Origin: Amblyornis subalaris
Lineage: Eukaryota > Chordata > Aves > Passeriformes > Ptilonorhynchidae
DNA: 64,000 nucleotides
Reading direction: 5' to 3'
Assembly: GCA_018881555.1 (NCBI GenBank)
Contig: JACAXG010000110.1
Coordinates: forward strand, 2,611,938 to 2,675,937
Part shown: positions 1 to 12,257 of the stretch, piece after piece
Layout: each line of letters starts with the position of its first letter
Position numbering within the stretch: position 1 is the first letter of the stretch
Position numbers and translations under genes: made by a program
The notes under the pieces: model-generated
What the model was told of the DNA's origin: nothing
The model's input: the letters and a program-made list of their open reading frames with translations, nothing else
Database searches by the model: none

Positions 1-3000
1 AACCTTTGAGGCATTCTTAAAGCCTCTGTCCCTACCCTGTGTAGTAATCTCTGATAGTAATGTGTTTCATTGACACTGATGTGTCGCTTTGGAGTCTGTA
101 AATAAACTGAACTCCTTAGTGTTGTTGAAGATGAAGCAAAAGCCCTAAGGTGCATGTAGTCATAGCGCCAAAAATCCCTATGGAGATTTATTCTGCTGGC
201 TCAAGCACTACTTTTGATGTAAGACTTTTCTATGCTAAATATGATGTATTGCTGGAGTTACACCAGCAAACGTAGTGTGGACAACCTTTTTATAGGCTAA
301 GATAATAAATAGCATAAACCATGTTTCAGTAGCATGCAGTGTTACGTTTTAAAAATGAAAAATGTTCTTTACCTTCATTACTTGATTTATTCCAACCTTG
401 ATGAGGGGATGTTTGTTTAACGTGATTAATACACAAAAACCCCCAAAAGGAACAGAAGTTCTTCATTCTGACTCAGCCAAGCCTCCTGAGGTGTTTTGTG
501 GGTACTGTTAATCAAGCTGGAAAATCAACAAGGAATTTGGCCTTTCCTTCAGTGTTCCCCTGAAGATATGTCCAGAAACACAGATGAAGTGCTTGAGGAA
601 AGATGAAACTTTATAAGAGTTCTGAAAAGCAGCTCTCATGTTGGGTCCCTGATTTTTTCCTATAATACAGTAGTTTAATGGGTTTGATAACCTGTAACGT
701 GAGGATTTTTTGTGGGAAGTATTTTTGCCCTGTATGTACCTTATGCGTGCCTCTCTCTTTCTGTGGATCTGCTTCCCTAGAACTGATTGAGAACTTTGGT
801 ATTGTCTTTCTGAGTTGTTTACGTGCAGTTGTCGTTCATGGATATCTGTAGCTGATACCAAAATTTGTTGTGAATTAACATGACTATTCATTTTCACTCC
901 AAAAGACGTTCCTGGTGTGGAGTAGACAATGAGTGATTGGTGCTTTTGGTTTTGGGTCAAACCGTGCTAAATATCTGATTGATGGTGCCTGTCAGAATGA
1001 AAGCACTCAGGTTTCACAGCCCAGATTCCTATTATTAAAGGACATAGCGGCAAGCTGCCAGGCTTCAGGGGATTTCAGTTATGCTGATTTTGCATTTGCA
1101 AAATTATTTAAAATTGTATTAATGAACATTACTGTGTGACTTGCATCCTTGCCAAATAGACCCTGGGAACTTTCTTTGAAGAAACTTGGCCATTCATAAA
1201 CTTTAATTTCTGTGGGTTTTTTTAATTGGGCGATATACAACCTTAGTTTGAAGACAATTGTGATTTTTAGGTTTCTGAGCTGTGATAAGCTTGCTAAATG
1301 TTTTGTCTTTTGCTAGTGTTTCATTCATAGCCCTATTTTGAGAATGCAGTGAGAATACAGTTTGACTTGGCCTCCACAATGCTTTTGATTACTTAAAAAC
1401 TCTGCTTAAATTGACAGGAAACAGGATTTTATATTTGGCTTTTCTTCAGTAGTTATTCTCAAGAGAATAAAGTTGAGATCATGGTTAAAGAAAGCAGCTG
1501 TTGCAGAAAATCTTTATTACAATGAATATGTTTTTTCCAGAGTTAAATAAATGTAATTTAGATTGTTAACGTTCATTTTGGGGGGACAGTATGTTGTAGC
1601 TGGTTTGTTCAAGAAGATTAATTTTTCAATTAGAACTGGTAGTTATTAAAGGTTATGAAGCTATTTTTGTAGGTCTATTAAATCTTGAGTGATATCCTTA
1701 ATAGTGTTCTGCACTTAGAAATCATATTGTGTAGTAAATAAAAGATGTGCCTCAAGTTAGAGTATCAGATTTTAATTTTATACCCAGACTTCTTATTCTG
1801 ATGGGGATTTTTTTAAAGAAAAAAAAGGGGTAAAAACAGTGCAGCTATATTTATAAAGTTGACCTCAGCCCATCTTATGACTTCTGTGACTCATAGCTTT
1901 TGGAGAAAGGAGGGAAATAGATCCCTGTGCACTTTGGGGCTGCCTGCCCCTCTGGCACTGCCTGTTTGCACCTGCAGATTGAGAAGGGGGCTTGCAATCC
2001 TGTCCCCATGGTCTCCTCTTTTCATTACATGATGAAAACGGTGGTTCTGTCACCCTCATCCAGGTTTGTGTCCTCTGAGATCGCCAGAGCATTGCAGGAC
2101 TATGTGTAGTGTGATCTGCCACAGTTCTGTGGGATGGATATTCCTGGTGTTTGTGGCTCCACTCCACATGGTGCTCCCCAAAACACATCTCTTTTTCTGC
2201 AAATGGTCTTCCTGAGTGAGAGGGTTTTGTTTAGTGTGTTTGACCTGAACATTTAGCTGTGGGTATTTCCACACCCCTGCCACTGCTATTATTAATCATA
2301 ATACAAGATGGAACTAGCTGTCTGAGGTCAGACGTAGAATATTGTAGTGTATTCCACTTAAATATATTAAGAAAAACAGCCTGGTGAAGGACCATTTTCC
2401 CTGTTAGCAGAAACACTGAGTTTTTGCTTTAAATAAATAGTTTTCTGAATAACTGAATTAGTAAAGCCTAATTTCCTGCAGCTTTGTCCTTTGAGGTTGG
2501 TGTCTCATGTTGATTCCCATTCTAATAAATACTGAAGTTGTATTGCAGCCTTTTCCTTGCTCAGGATTGAGACATCATTTTTTCTCTGCTAAAACTTTTG
2601 CCTATTTTCAAGGAAACTATAATAGCATATCTTTGAGGTCCCATTTGCCTGCTATAGCTGGATAACATTTACTGCTGGATTCAAAAGTGATCAGAAAGGG
2701 AGGGGAAAGTGACCAAAAGACAGTGAGATCCTGTAAGATTTGACATTGCATCTCTAGGTTGGAATCCTTTCCCTGTCACTGGGTAAGAGGCAGAAGATAG
2801 TCTTTCTCACTCCTGCTAATTTGCAATTGCTGCTTACTTTTTTAGACTTTTTGTCTTGCATCCTGTGAGTTGGTTATATTGTGGGTTTAAAGAAACATCT
2901 TAAATATCCATGTCTCTACAGCTGTGGAGTGAAGGCAGTATAAGAACAGGGCCTTCACTTTTAAGGGCAAGGGAGTACTTTTCTGCAGAAGGATCTAAAT

Positions 3001-4112
3001 ACTACTGCTGCTTTTATTTTAGTTTTTGTGTACATGGATATTCCAGGATGTGTTTTTCCCACTACTGGGACTTTCACTGCAATGGGTGCACTCATGGTGG
3101 TGAGTGCAAGACATGCTTATTTCGGGGAGAAATTGCATGAAAGCCTGAGCTATGAGACTACAAGTCTGTAGCCTTGAGACTACAGTACAAGCTGAGGGTT
3201 TCATTGGAGCTAGTGACTGCAGCTATCCCAAACATGTGCTGAGGCTGGATGGTGTTCTCAAGTTAGTCATGTGAAGATGCTTGGACCGTAGGTTGCTTCC
3301 AGTGTCCTTCTCAAGGACCCAAGTCAACGGTGCTTCCATTGCTTTCTCAGCTGTGCAACCTCTAATGTATTTTGGCATGTTAAAGGCTTCCAAGATATTT
3401 AGGCTGTGATTGACCATTCTGCTGATGGGATTTGACCTGCTGCCTTGTTCAGGTCATCCAAGAGATAAGCTTCAGCATCAGCATGTGCTGCAGTGTGAGG
3501 CAATAAGGGACTGAGCTGAGCTGTGGGGGAGTGTAGTGTGTGTCCGTGATGGTGTGTGGGGCGAAGGTGGCTCTGTGCCCATTTTGAAGGGAGTCCTACA
3601 CACCTGGCGATTTCATCATTGTTTTAATTAGTGGTAGCTATGCTGGAACTAATATTTGCAGTTTAGTAATTGGATCTTGCAGCAATTAGAGATGGTGTGT
3701 GCTCAAATATTTAAACATATAGATGTTAAGAGTTGGAAAACACGAAGTTTTGCTCTTCCTTCTGTCCAGTAGCACTGATCCAAATTATGTCAACCTGTAA
3801 TCTCTGGCACTGAGTTTTAACAGGAACTGTTCTTAGTGTTTTCTGAAAAGACCTGTCTCGTGGGTTTTTCTCTTGACTTGTTACAGTCACTGGCAAAACA
3901 GTGGTTCAGGAATACTATTCAAGATATAGGCATTGTATTTAAAAATGCTCATGAAAAAGCAGTGTCAGGATGTGAGCAGGCTCCATTTTGAACCTGCCAG
4001 TCTAGAAAAGTGTGTGAATATTGTGACATTGATCTAAACTGGAGCATCTTTACCAGTGCTTTGAACAAGTAGATTTTCTTTAATATGAAGGGATGAGAAA
4101 GAGTACCGATTT

Positions 4113-4145
4113 ATTGGTACAAAGTACAAAGAGCTTTGTACCAAT
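4113..4145. repeat. perfect 12-base inverted repeat
   Basis: Arms ATTGGTACAAAG (4113-4124) and CTTTGTACCAAT (4134-4145) with a 9-base loop, in SERINC5 intron 1. It sits in a patch of repeated GTACAAAG words (4111-4172). Confidence 0.85.
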
Positions 4146-5695
4146 TTATTGGCTTTTGTCACTTTGTACAAAGCATTAATGTCTCTTCTTTTACTCCCTA
4201 CCCTAAAGTCCTCTTCGACTCAGTCTGAAACCATCTTTTAAAGACACAGCATGTTTATGGAACAGCTCAAAGCTCTCTGTTCATTCAAAAGTGAAGTAGC
4301 TGTTCCAGCTACATGCTTTTAAGTCAATGCATACAAAAATTTCATTTTAACTGCTTCTTCACTCCAGTGGTACATGGACTTAGGCAGTTACTGCCCTGCA
4401 TTTTGTTCTCTGTACCTGGCAATGCACCACATTGTTCCACGTGCCGTTCTACCTCTAGAGTCCTGGTCTCAAACTTCGGAGCTAACCTGGAGAAAATCTG
4501 CTCTCTGTGTGAAGTGATGGTCCCAACTGTCAGACTTTGCCACTGCTGACTTGTCTTTCCTCTTCTGGTTGCTCCGTTAGTATCTCCTTTCCTGTGAAAG
4601 TCTGAGAAGTGGCTGCAGCACGAGCTTAAACTACCTGCAGATGAGAAAACTGAAATATGAAATTATAGGAAAGGACAGCTGAACCTGTCACCCGGCAGAG
4701 GTTGCCCTCAGTGAAGAGTGTGAAGGGATCAATGCAAAGAAGCTTCAGGATCAGGTCTGTTTTCCTCAGTGACTTGAGAGGATATTTAAAATTGTTCCCA
4801 AAAGCACACAAGCGGATGGAGGGACTGGTGAAGCGGAGACTACTGTATAAGCTGATGTAATCCAGACAGCATGACACCACTGTAGATAAAATACAACTTT
4901 TTAAGTACAGCCATCTAGCTGGTCACCCACCTTGTGTGTGGAGTGCTGTGAGGCAGAGTCTCACCTTCTTTGTGGCTGTAGGCTGGGGAGAGGAGTGAGG
5001 TGACTTGCTGGACTGTTTGCAGTTGGACTGCCATGATTTTGTAGGAGGGACTGGGCAAATTTGAATTTTTTGCAGGAAAAAAGACCCTGAACAACTTAGA
5101 TGAGAAGTCTAAAAGCCTTCAAATGAAATTGAGGAAAATGTTTTGGTTTCCTTCTTTGATGAGCAGCGAGAAAAGACCAGGTAGTTAAAAAGCTCGCTAA
5201 ACTAGTGAAGAAAGCCTCACCAGGAACCAGTGCCTGGGGAACTGTAGCAGACAAATTAGAGGGTGGGGAGTGTGTGTTTCTGTTTTCAGTGACAGATTTA
5301 AGTAACCAGCGGGACGGACAGTCTTCCTCATGCTGCTGTCAAATCCAGCTTGTTATAAATGAATTCGCAGGCTGAAATTTTAGTAGTGTAATACTGAATA
5401 TTTATGAGTGGAACAAAGGCAAACAGCGCTGGGTGCATAGCAAATATTTGCCAGAGGCGTGCTCCATTCATTTTACGGTGAGCTTAAGTACGTTCTCAAA
5501 CTGTTACATATTCATTAAGCCTAAAAGGTAATTTACACTTCGCTCAACTCCCCTCTCCCCCGTCCTTGCCCTCTTCTTGCCAGCCTGACGCCACCTTGGA
5601 TCCTCTGGATTACTTCAGAATTGGAAGGCAGTCATCCCCCTCCCGTATAACTTAATTTGTAGCTGACAGTTTCTCAGGGAGGTGTGAGCTTTCGA

Positions 5696-5750
5696 TGAGA
5701 TAACAGACTTCCTGAGATGCTTGTGAGGTCTGGTGAGATAACAGACTTCC
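5696..5750. repeat. 17-base direct duplication
   Basis: TGAGATAACAGACTTCC at 5696-5712 and again at 5734-5750, followed by a third partial copy (agacttcctg). Looks like local replication slippage. Confidence 0.85.
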
Positions 5751-8240
5751 AGACTTCCTGGAATGCATGCAGTTTATCTTCTTCGTTGTCTTGAATAGTC
5801 CTGATCTCTGGCTCTGTAGTTTATTAGCTTAAAGACATTTATTACCATGTATCCGTTACAACTATTTCAAAGTTACAATTCACTCTAGTTTTTTTTCTAC
5901 TTAACTATATTTTACCTTAACACTATTTCTACATAGTACATTATCATTGGTAAATGTTAAATTCATATATGCAAAAGCCAACATTATCATTCACTCATTT
6001 ATCACACAGATGGTCTACGCTAATGGAAAATAGCTGTGCTACTGAGGAGATGGGTGATGTGATACACTGTGAGGCTCAAGTCAGACTAAACAATCCACTT
6101 GATTTTTCCAAAATTGTCAGAAAAGCAGTTGAGCAAACTTGGATTTAGACATTTTGCAGTGATGTTAAATTCTAATGCTGAGCTGAGTCACCACTTAGTA
6201 ACATTTGTGCGCAGAGACAGAAACTAATCACCCTCAGTTCAGCTTAACTTCAGCTCTGCCGGTGCCTGGCAGTGGCTCACCCACAGTTTAACTCTCGGTG
6301 TAGCTGTCCTCGATGCTGCTTTCTTGCCTAGATTTTGAGTGCTTGGTGCTGTATGGCCGTTTTGCTCCGTGGTGGTGGCTGAGAGCAGGAAACCCCCACC
6401 AGAAAGCACTATTCAGGCAGTGTCTGGGCTGGTGTGACTTTTCTCTGAAATCTGTTTTGATTTTGCACAGTTTGCAGGGTGAGACGTGCTCCTCAAAATA
6501 GGTCATCAGTTGATTAACTGGTGCGTTGGTTCACAAAACCTCTTGGTTGAAGTCACATGGTGAGTCTGAATATTAAATAACAAGCAGTGGAAAGCCAGTT
6601 AAGTCAGACAAAGGACAAAATAAAGCCTCTTTTTTGGTGAATTTACTTACTTCAGGGGGACGAACAGCTGTGTAATCATGTGACCAGTTGAAGAAGCCTT
6701 CGGAAAATGCATATGCATAACAGCAGTGGGTTTTCAATAATAGTCTGAGACCAGCTCCTAACACTCAGGACACCTGGCATCAGACATCTCTTGTTTTCGT
6801 AAACCAGTGGACTAAGAACATGTTTGGTTTCTAGACGCTCTTTCCTGAAACCAAAAGCCCAAGCAAGGGCAGGTGTGTAGCCGCTTCAGCATGTTTTTCA
6901 TGTAGGGCTGGCTGCCTTGCCTGTCCAGCCTGCTTGGATGCTTGCCTGTAGCTGTGAGAGTAGATGTTTGGATGTTTTTGATAGACACTGCTGTTAACAG
7001 CTCGGTGACTGCATTATCTGCAAGTCTTATGGCCCAGATAATGCTGGTAGTCAAGTAATCAAGCAGTGCATTAAAAACTAAGCTGCACTAGGCCCCCATG
7101 AAAAGAAGCTTCAGCAAGGCACATTCCTGTGCTCTGTGGACAGCCTGGAAGGCACGCAGTCTGCCCAGACGACCTGGCCAGGCTGTCAGTTAGGAGGGAA
7201 GAAACGAAAAGCTGCTAAATCTTCATTTCATTAAAGTATGTGGGTTTTTTCCCCATTGTGCTCTTACCCATTGATTTTTACCATTTCTGCACTCTCAAAA
7301 GGAAGTGCTTTGTTGTGATAAGCTTGATACTTGCCTGTGGTTTGTATAATTTAAAAATTATAGGCTATTTTGGGCAGTGATCCTGAAACTCTTCACTTTA
7401 ATGACTACACAAAGTGTTTTCTAAAACTTTTGAGATCTTTTTGGAAATGTATGTGAAAAATATGTACTTAAGATCTCACTGTCTCTATAAAAGCAGCAGG
7501 CAAGATAGGTTCGCTTACTTCTCAGTCTTGTATGTAAACAGTTGCATGTGCTTAACATTACTCTCATACCTCATTTCACTGATGTATCAGATTGGATCAC
7601 AGCTTGCAGAAATCAAGACTTGAGTGTGTGGCAGATGTTAAGCGTGTGTTGGTGGAGTATTTATTGTAGGGAACTGATGGTTTGTGCGCCAGTTGGTAAG
7701 CCTGCTTTTACCCTGTTGTGTTAACCTGTCTAACTCATGTTAACCATAGGTGCTCCCCAGGCTGTTGTAAGATGGGACTGTGCAATATGTCTGGACCTGC
7801 CTGTACTTGGAAGAGTGGTTTGCACGAACTAGGGCTGTTACGTGTCTGCTTACTTCTGCTTTTTAGTGGGTGGATGTCAAAATTGCTGTTCCTTGCATTG
7901 GCAGGAACCTACAGCACTCAAATCGAATGGGGTGGTAGGAAAACACCACTGGAAACATCTGTTCAGAGGAGGGAGAAGGCATGCAGGACAGCTGCATGCA
8001 AGACACTCACCTCTGCTTCTTTTCCTGCCTGTGCACTGTGCCCTCACGTGAAATGGGAGAACTGTTGCTACCATTGCATAATAAATCAGCAGCTGAGGAT
8101 TGATATGTAATTTTCACCCCTTGGTTGGTTTTTTTTAGAGCCACTAAATTGCTTTATTTGGTCACCCCCAGCGGAGGAAAGAACTGTCAGGGCTCGTGAC
8201 ATACTGGAGCAGGGATAGGAGTGAGTGAGTGTCTGCCAGA

Positions 8241-8340
8241 CGAGTCATAGTTTAGTCTGAGTTGGAAGGGACCCACAAGGATCATTGAGTCCAACTCTTA
8301 AGTGAATGGCCTATATGGGGATCAAACCCACAGCTCTGGC
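8241..8340 (-). mobile_element. CR1 LINE 3' fragment
   Basis: Contains the reverse-complement CR1 tail signature: gttggaaggg followed by ggatcattgagtccaac. About 100 bases, truncated, with the terminal octamers eroded. Orientation is opposite to SERINC5. Confidence 0.7.
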
Positions 8341-11300
8341 TTTTTTAGGAGAAAGGCTGAGGGGAGCCAGGGGCTGTTAAGCCAGCCTGGCTACCAGAAG
8401 AAATGTCTGTGAAGCTGTGCTCTGAATATATTTTAACAGAAAAATTTCCCACACAGCTTTCCACAGCTGCTGTTGTGAAACCAGTCAAGTCAGCCATCAT
8501 CCAGGCGGGTTCAAATCCTGATGCAGTCTGTTTCAAGTATTTTAGGTTTTCAGATTTTGGGGTCTCAGGCAAGCTGGCACAGTACCCTCCGTGAGCTCCG
8601 AAAGAGTAGCCCCGAGCAAAGCAGGCGGCTGGTCTGTGCTGTGGTGTCGTGGTGGGTTAGTGTGAGGGAGCTGGCTGATGGTAAGTGTTTGTGGAAAGCA
8701 TAAATATTTGCCTAGTGTTTGTAATTGTCAGACTGTGGCGTTCACCCGGTGAGGAGATGTAAAGCAGAAAGAGAGACAGGCTGGCTGTGCTTGCTGCCTG
8801 ACTTGTGGAAGCCTTTGGATGAGAAGAAATTGAAGCCAGAACTTGCTGCAGGATGACAAACTCCTGCCAGAGCAGCCTGGCTTTCAGGTGCTGTTGTGCT
8901 GGGGTCGTGGGGAACCTGGGCTTGGGAGGGTCATGGGACTTTGAAGGAGCTCTGTACGTGCAGACCGGGATTTTCAAGGCCTGCCTGCCGGCAGTGATCA
9001 CAGACCGTGATGGTTGGTTGGGTTGTTTCTGTCCAAAAATTGCACAGCATCTTGCTCCTGCAGAATCTGTTTTGTTTAATGATAAGCTAAATCTGTAAAA
9101 GATTTGTGACATTACCTGCTTTTTTTCACAGGCTGTTTTTTATAACATGACAAGAATTTGTTGCTGGCTTTCAATGCTGCACTGGTGGGTTTTGAGCCCC
9201 TGGACAGACCATTGCTGCAAGCAAAAGGCAGAGGGGAAGTGAGATGGGCCATGCCTGCAGTAAAGCATGTGGCATCAGAGTATCTGTGTAGCTTAGCTGC
9301 ACATTGACTGAAACTTTTTTGCAGAGACCAGTTTGTATATGTGGGCTTTGAAGTCTGTCACCCAAAAATAGTACCTTTGAAACATCTTGGGTCAGTAGAT
9401 TGTGACCAGCATCTTACTCTTTGGGACAGAGACTGTTCTCATTTATTTTTGTATAACACCTATTTCATCGTGGCCTACTCTGGAATGTTAGAGGTACAGT
9501 TTAAAAAAGAAAAAGAGAAAAAAACCTCACAAAAAAACCCCAAACCACCAAATTTGTGACTGTGGCTGAATAATCTAACCAACTTTCTGTGGTTTCCATG
9601 GCTATTCAGAGTGCTTAAAGAGGTGTATCTGAAAAAAGATGGAAATACTAGTATTTTCACTAATATTTACTTTTTATAGGGTATGTGCTCAGTATTAGAA
9701 ACTATCATTAAAGTCTAAGTAATGTGGAAAAGTACATAAATTAGTTATATATTCTATTTAAGCATTTGTTGCTTCAAGTAGCAGCTCCAGGGACCCAGGA
9801 GTAGAATAGCAGATGTTGCTGGATGTAGATGAGATTTTACTGGCAGAGCTCTCTAGCACCTGGTGTAGGAAAATGTTTTTCTCCTTATAAATGCCAAAGC
9901 TGCATACTTTTTTAGTTCTATATCATAGTTTTTAATGTTATGCTAAGGCCAGCAGTTCAAGTTCATCGTGGATACTTTGGATCTGGCTGAAACCAAATCC
10001 TTTCAGGTTAAAAGGACCTTTAGTCTTAATTTTTAATTTTTTTTGGTTATAATTCTGAAGTGGGTGAATTATACTTTTCTGATACGCTTTTGCTTTGAAA
10101 TGTTATTATTCCATTTGTTTGCTGAATCAGTAACTTGCCATAGCTTCCTTATTTCCTGGATTTGTGTTGATGCTGTAAAAGGTGATGTAATTTCACTACC
10201 TATGAAAAATAGAATTGCCATTCAGCCACTGTGGCCTTGCATTTTGCAGTTCTTCAGATGTGCAGTGTTTTTGGTTCAGCGAAATAATTTCTCACGCACT
10301 TTTGTGTAAACATGAATTGTTGACCTAACGGCAAAGATTGTTATGAATTCCTAACCTATGTGATAGACATTATTACTAACCAGTGGACAGCAGGAGGTGG
10401 TATCNCCATCCTCCAATCCACGGTGAATTTGGAAAACATATAAATAAAATGAGGGCAGAGGCCAGCTCTCTCTTCCTCCTCTCCTCGTCCTCCATTTTGG
10501 CCTCTGCCTGTTGGAGAACNCTGACAGCTGTGTCCGTGTGTTTATTCGAACCTGAGAACAACAAGCCACTACTGTCTTCCATTTAGAAAGTATACTTGCA
10601 CGATGTGCTTTTCCACATAGTATTTTCAATTTCCAGCTTTGGTGCCACCATGAGCCCATTCTGTTTATTCCTCGTAGCTGGAGCTCTGTGTTTTGGGGAG
10701 GATTTCTGTTTTGCAGCAGCAGCAGTTTTAGCAGTTGCGTGTTTTGAGGCCCTGTCTCGTCTGGCATGAAACTCAGCGGTGAAGTGGGAGAAGAGCAGTG
10801 TGGGAGCTGGGTTGGACTGTCCCCATTTTATGTCTTCTGCAACTGAAGAGCTGTTGTGGAGCAAGGGAAGGGCATGTGTTCCACCCTGTTCCTGAGGGTT
10901 GAAGGCTGGAAGCATGAGCTTGAGTGTTGCAGAGATAGTCATGGCAAGGAAATGATAAACTGGGAGTCTTTTCAAGAGACTTCTTCAAAATTATTTGGGG
11001 CTCTTTGAACAACCAGTCTGGTTGTGAGATTCTGTGAAGTTATATCAAATATGCATGTCTGCAAACACACATGAAACCCCCTCCTCTTTATAAGACAAGT
11101 CATTGATGCTGGAAGAGAAGGTGCCCTGGGAGGAAAATAGTGCATGACGGTTGGACACCTGAAGGCACATACAATCGGTGAAGTTTGCCTGGATGACTCA
11201 AATGTGGCACCTGTGGATTTTGAATCTCTTGGCAAGCATCCACCTTGTATAACTGCTTTCTGAAAGCAGGAGGTCCTCCAAGTGTTCCCATGGCCCCTCC

Positions 11301-12089
11301 AAAAGCTGAGGAAACACCAGTAAAAAGCAGTCTTGGTGTGCTCAAGGCCCAGACTCTGGCAGCGTGACATACATAGCCACAGGGAGCCTCTGGAAAATGG
11401 GAGTGCAGGGGAGTGAGGTTACTCTGGGTTGGCAGCAGTGAGACCTGAGAGGGCGGCTCCCAGCCCCTGGCTGCCTGCTGATGTCCAAAAATCCCTCCTG
11501 TGGTCATGGCTGATGGGTTAAGCACAGGAACCATATGGAGCTGCTGCCTATTGCAAGGAAGGGCCTGGCCATGGACAGTGTTGCCTTATGTATATAAATA
11601 AAGCTTACATTTGTATTTTATATATGACTTTTCTAAAAGTAGAAGGCAGGAAAGGTGAATCCAGGTTCTTTGAAAGTCCACGAACAAGAAAATAATAAGC
11701 ATCAGTCTAGATCCCTTTTAGGATTTATTCAGTACCTTTTTCCTTGTTGAATAAGGTAACTACATGCTTTTTTGTATGCATCGTGGGTTTTGTCTTGGTA
11801 GACCCTCAGTTGTGGGTAGAAAAGAACTAAAATAAACAAGGAATTCTGTCTCTCAACCTTACCAAAATCTGGGAAAGCTAAAAACTGATGTACTTAAAAC
11901 TTGTGAGATTTGATAAACAAGACAGTCTGCTTCTGCTTAAATGCTGCTCAGCTGGGAGGAGAGGACTTGAGAAATTGTGGAGTTTTGCAGGATATCTCCC
12001 AACTTCCCTGTCTGACTTTTGCAATAGAAACCTGAAGATGGAGGGTTTTGGTGGGTTTTTGACTTGTGTTTTTTTGTTTTACTTTCCAG

Positions 12090-12257
12090 TTGGCCTGCTG
12101 CTGTGGTACTGCTGCTTGTTCCTTGTGCTGCAAATGCTGCCCCCAGATAAAACAGTCAACCAGCACCCGCTTCATGTACGCACTTTATTTCATCCTGGTG
12201 ACCATCATCTGCTGTGTCATGATGTCAACAACAGTAGCTAATGAAATGAAAACTCAC
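12090..12257 (+). CDS. SERINC5: SERINC5 exon 2
   Basis: 56 codons, entered in phase 0 after a pyrimidine-rich acceptor (actttccag) and left in phase 0 at a consensus donor (CAC|gtaagt). It encodes the Cys-rich start LACCCG...CSLCCKCCP and the helix around [13 protein letters not shown], ending VANEMKTH. These are visible residues 1-56; add about 9 for the complete protein. Confidence 0.97.

Larger units (their letters stand above)
1..12089 (+). other. SERINC5: SERINC5 intron 1 (3' part)
   Basis: 12 kb of AT-rich intron upstream of exon 2. It holds one CR1 fragment (8241-8340), a short perfect inverted repeat (4113-4145), a 17-base direct duplication (5696-5750), an A-rich tract (9496-9545) and two single ambiguous bases (about 10405 and 10520). 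I see no exon, RNA gene or CpG island. The reading frames of up to 151 codons here resemble no protein I know. Confidence 0.75.

Noticed and set aside
10351..11534. Cluster of overlapping minus-strand frames of 130-144 codons
   Set aside because: Overlap in several frames without similarity to a known family, and interrupted by ambiguous bases. Treated as chance.
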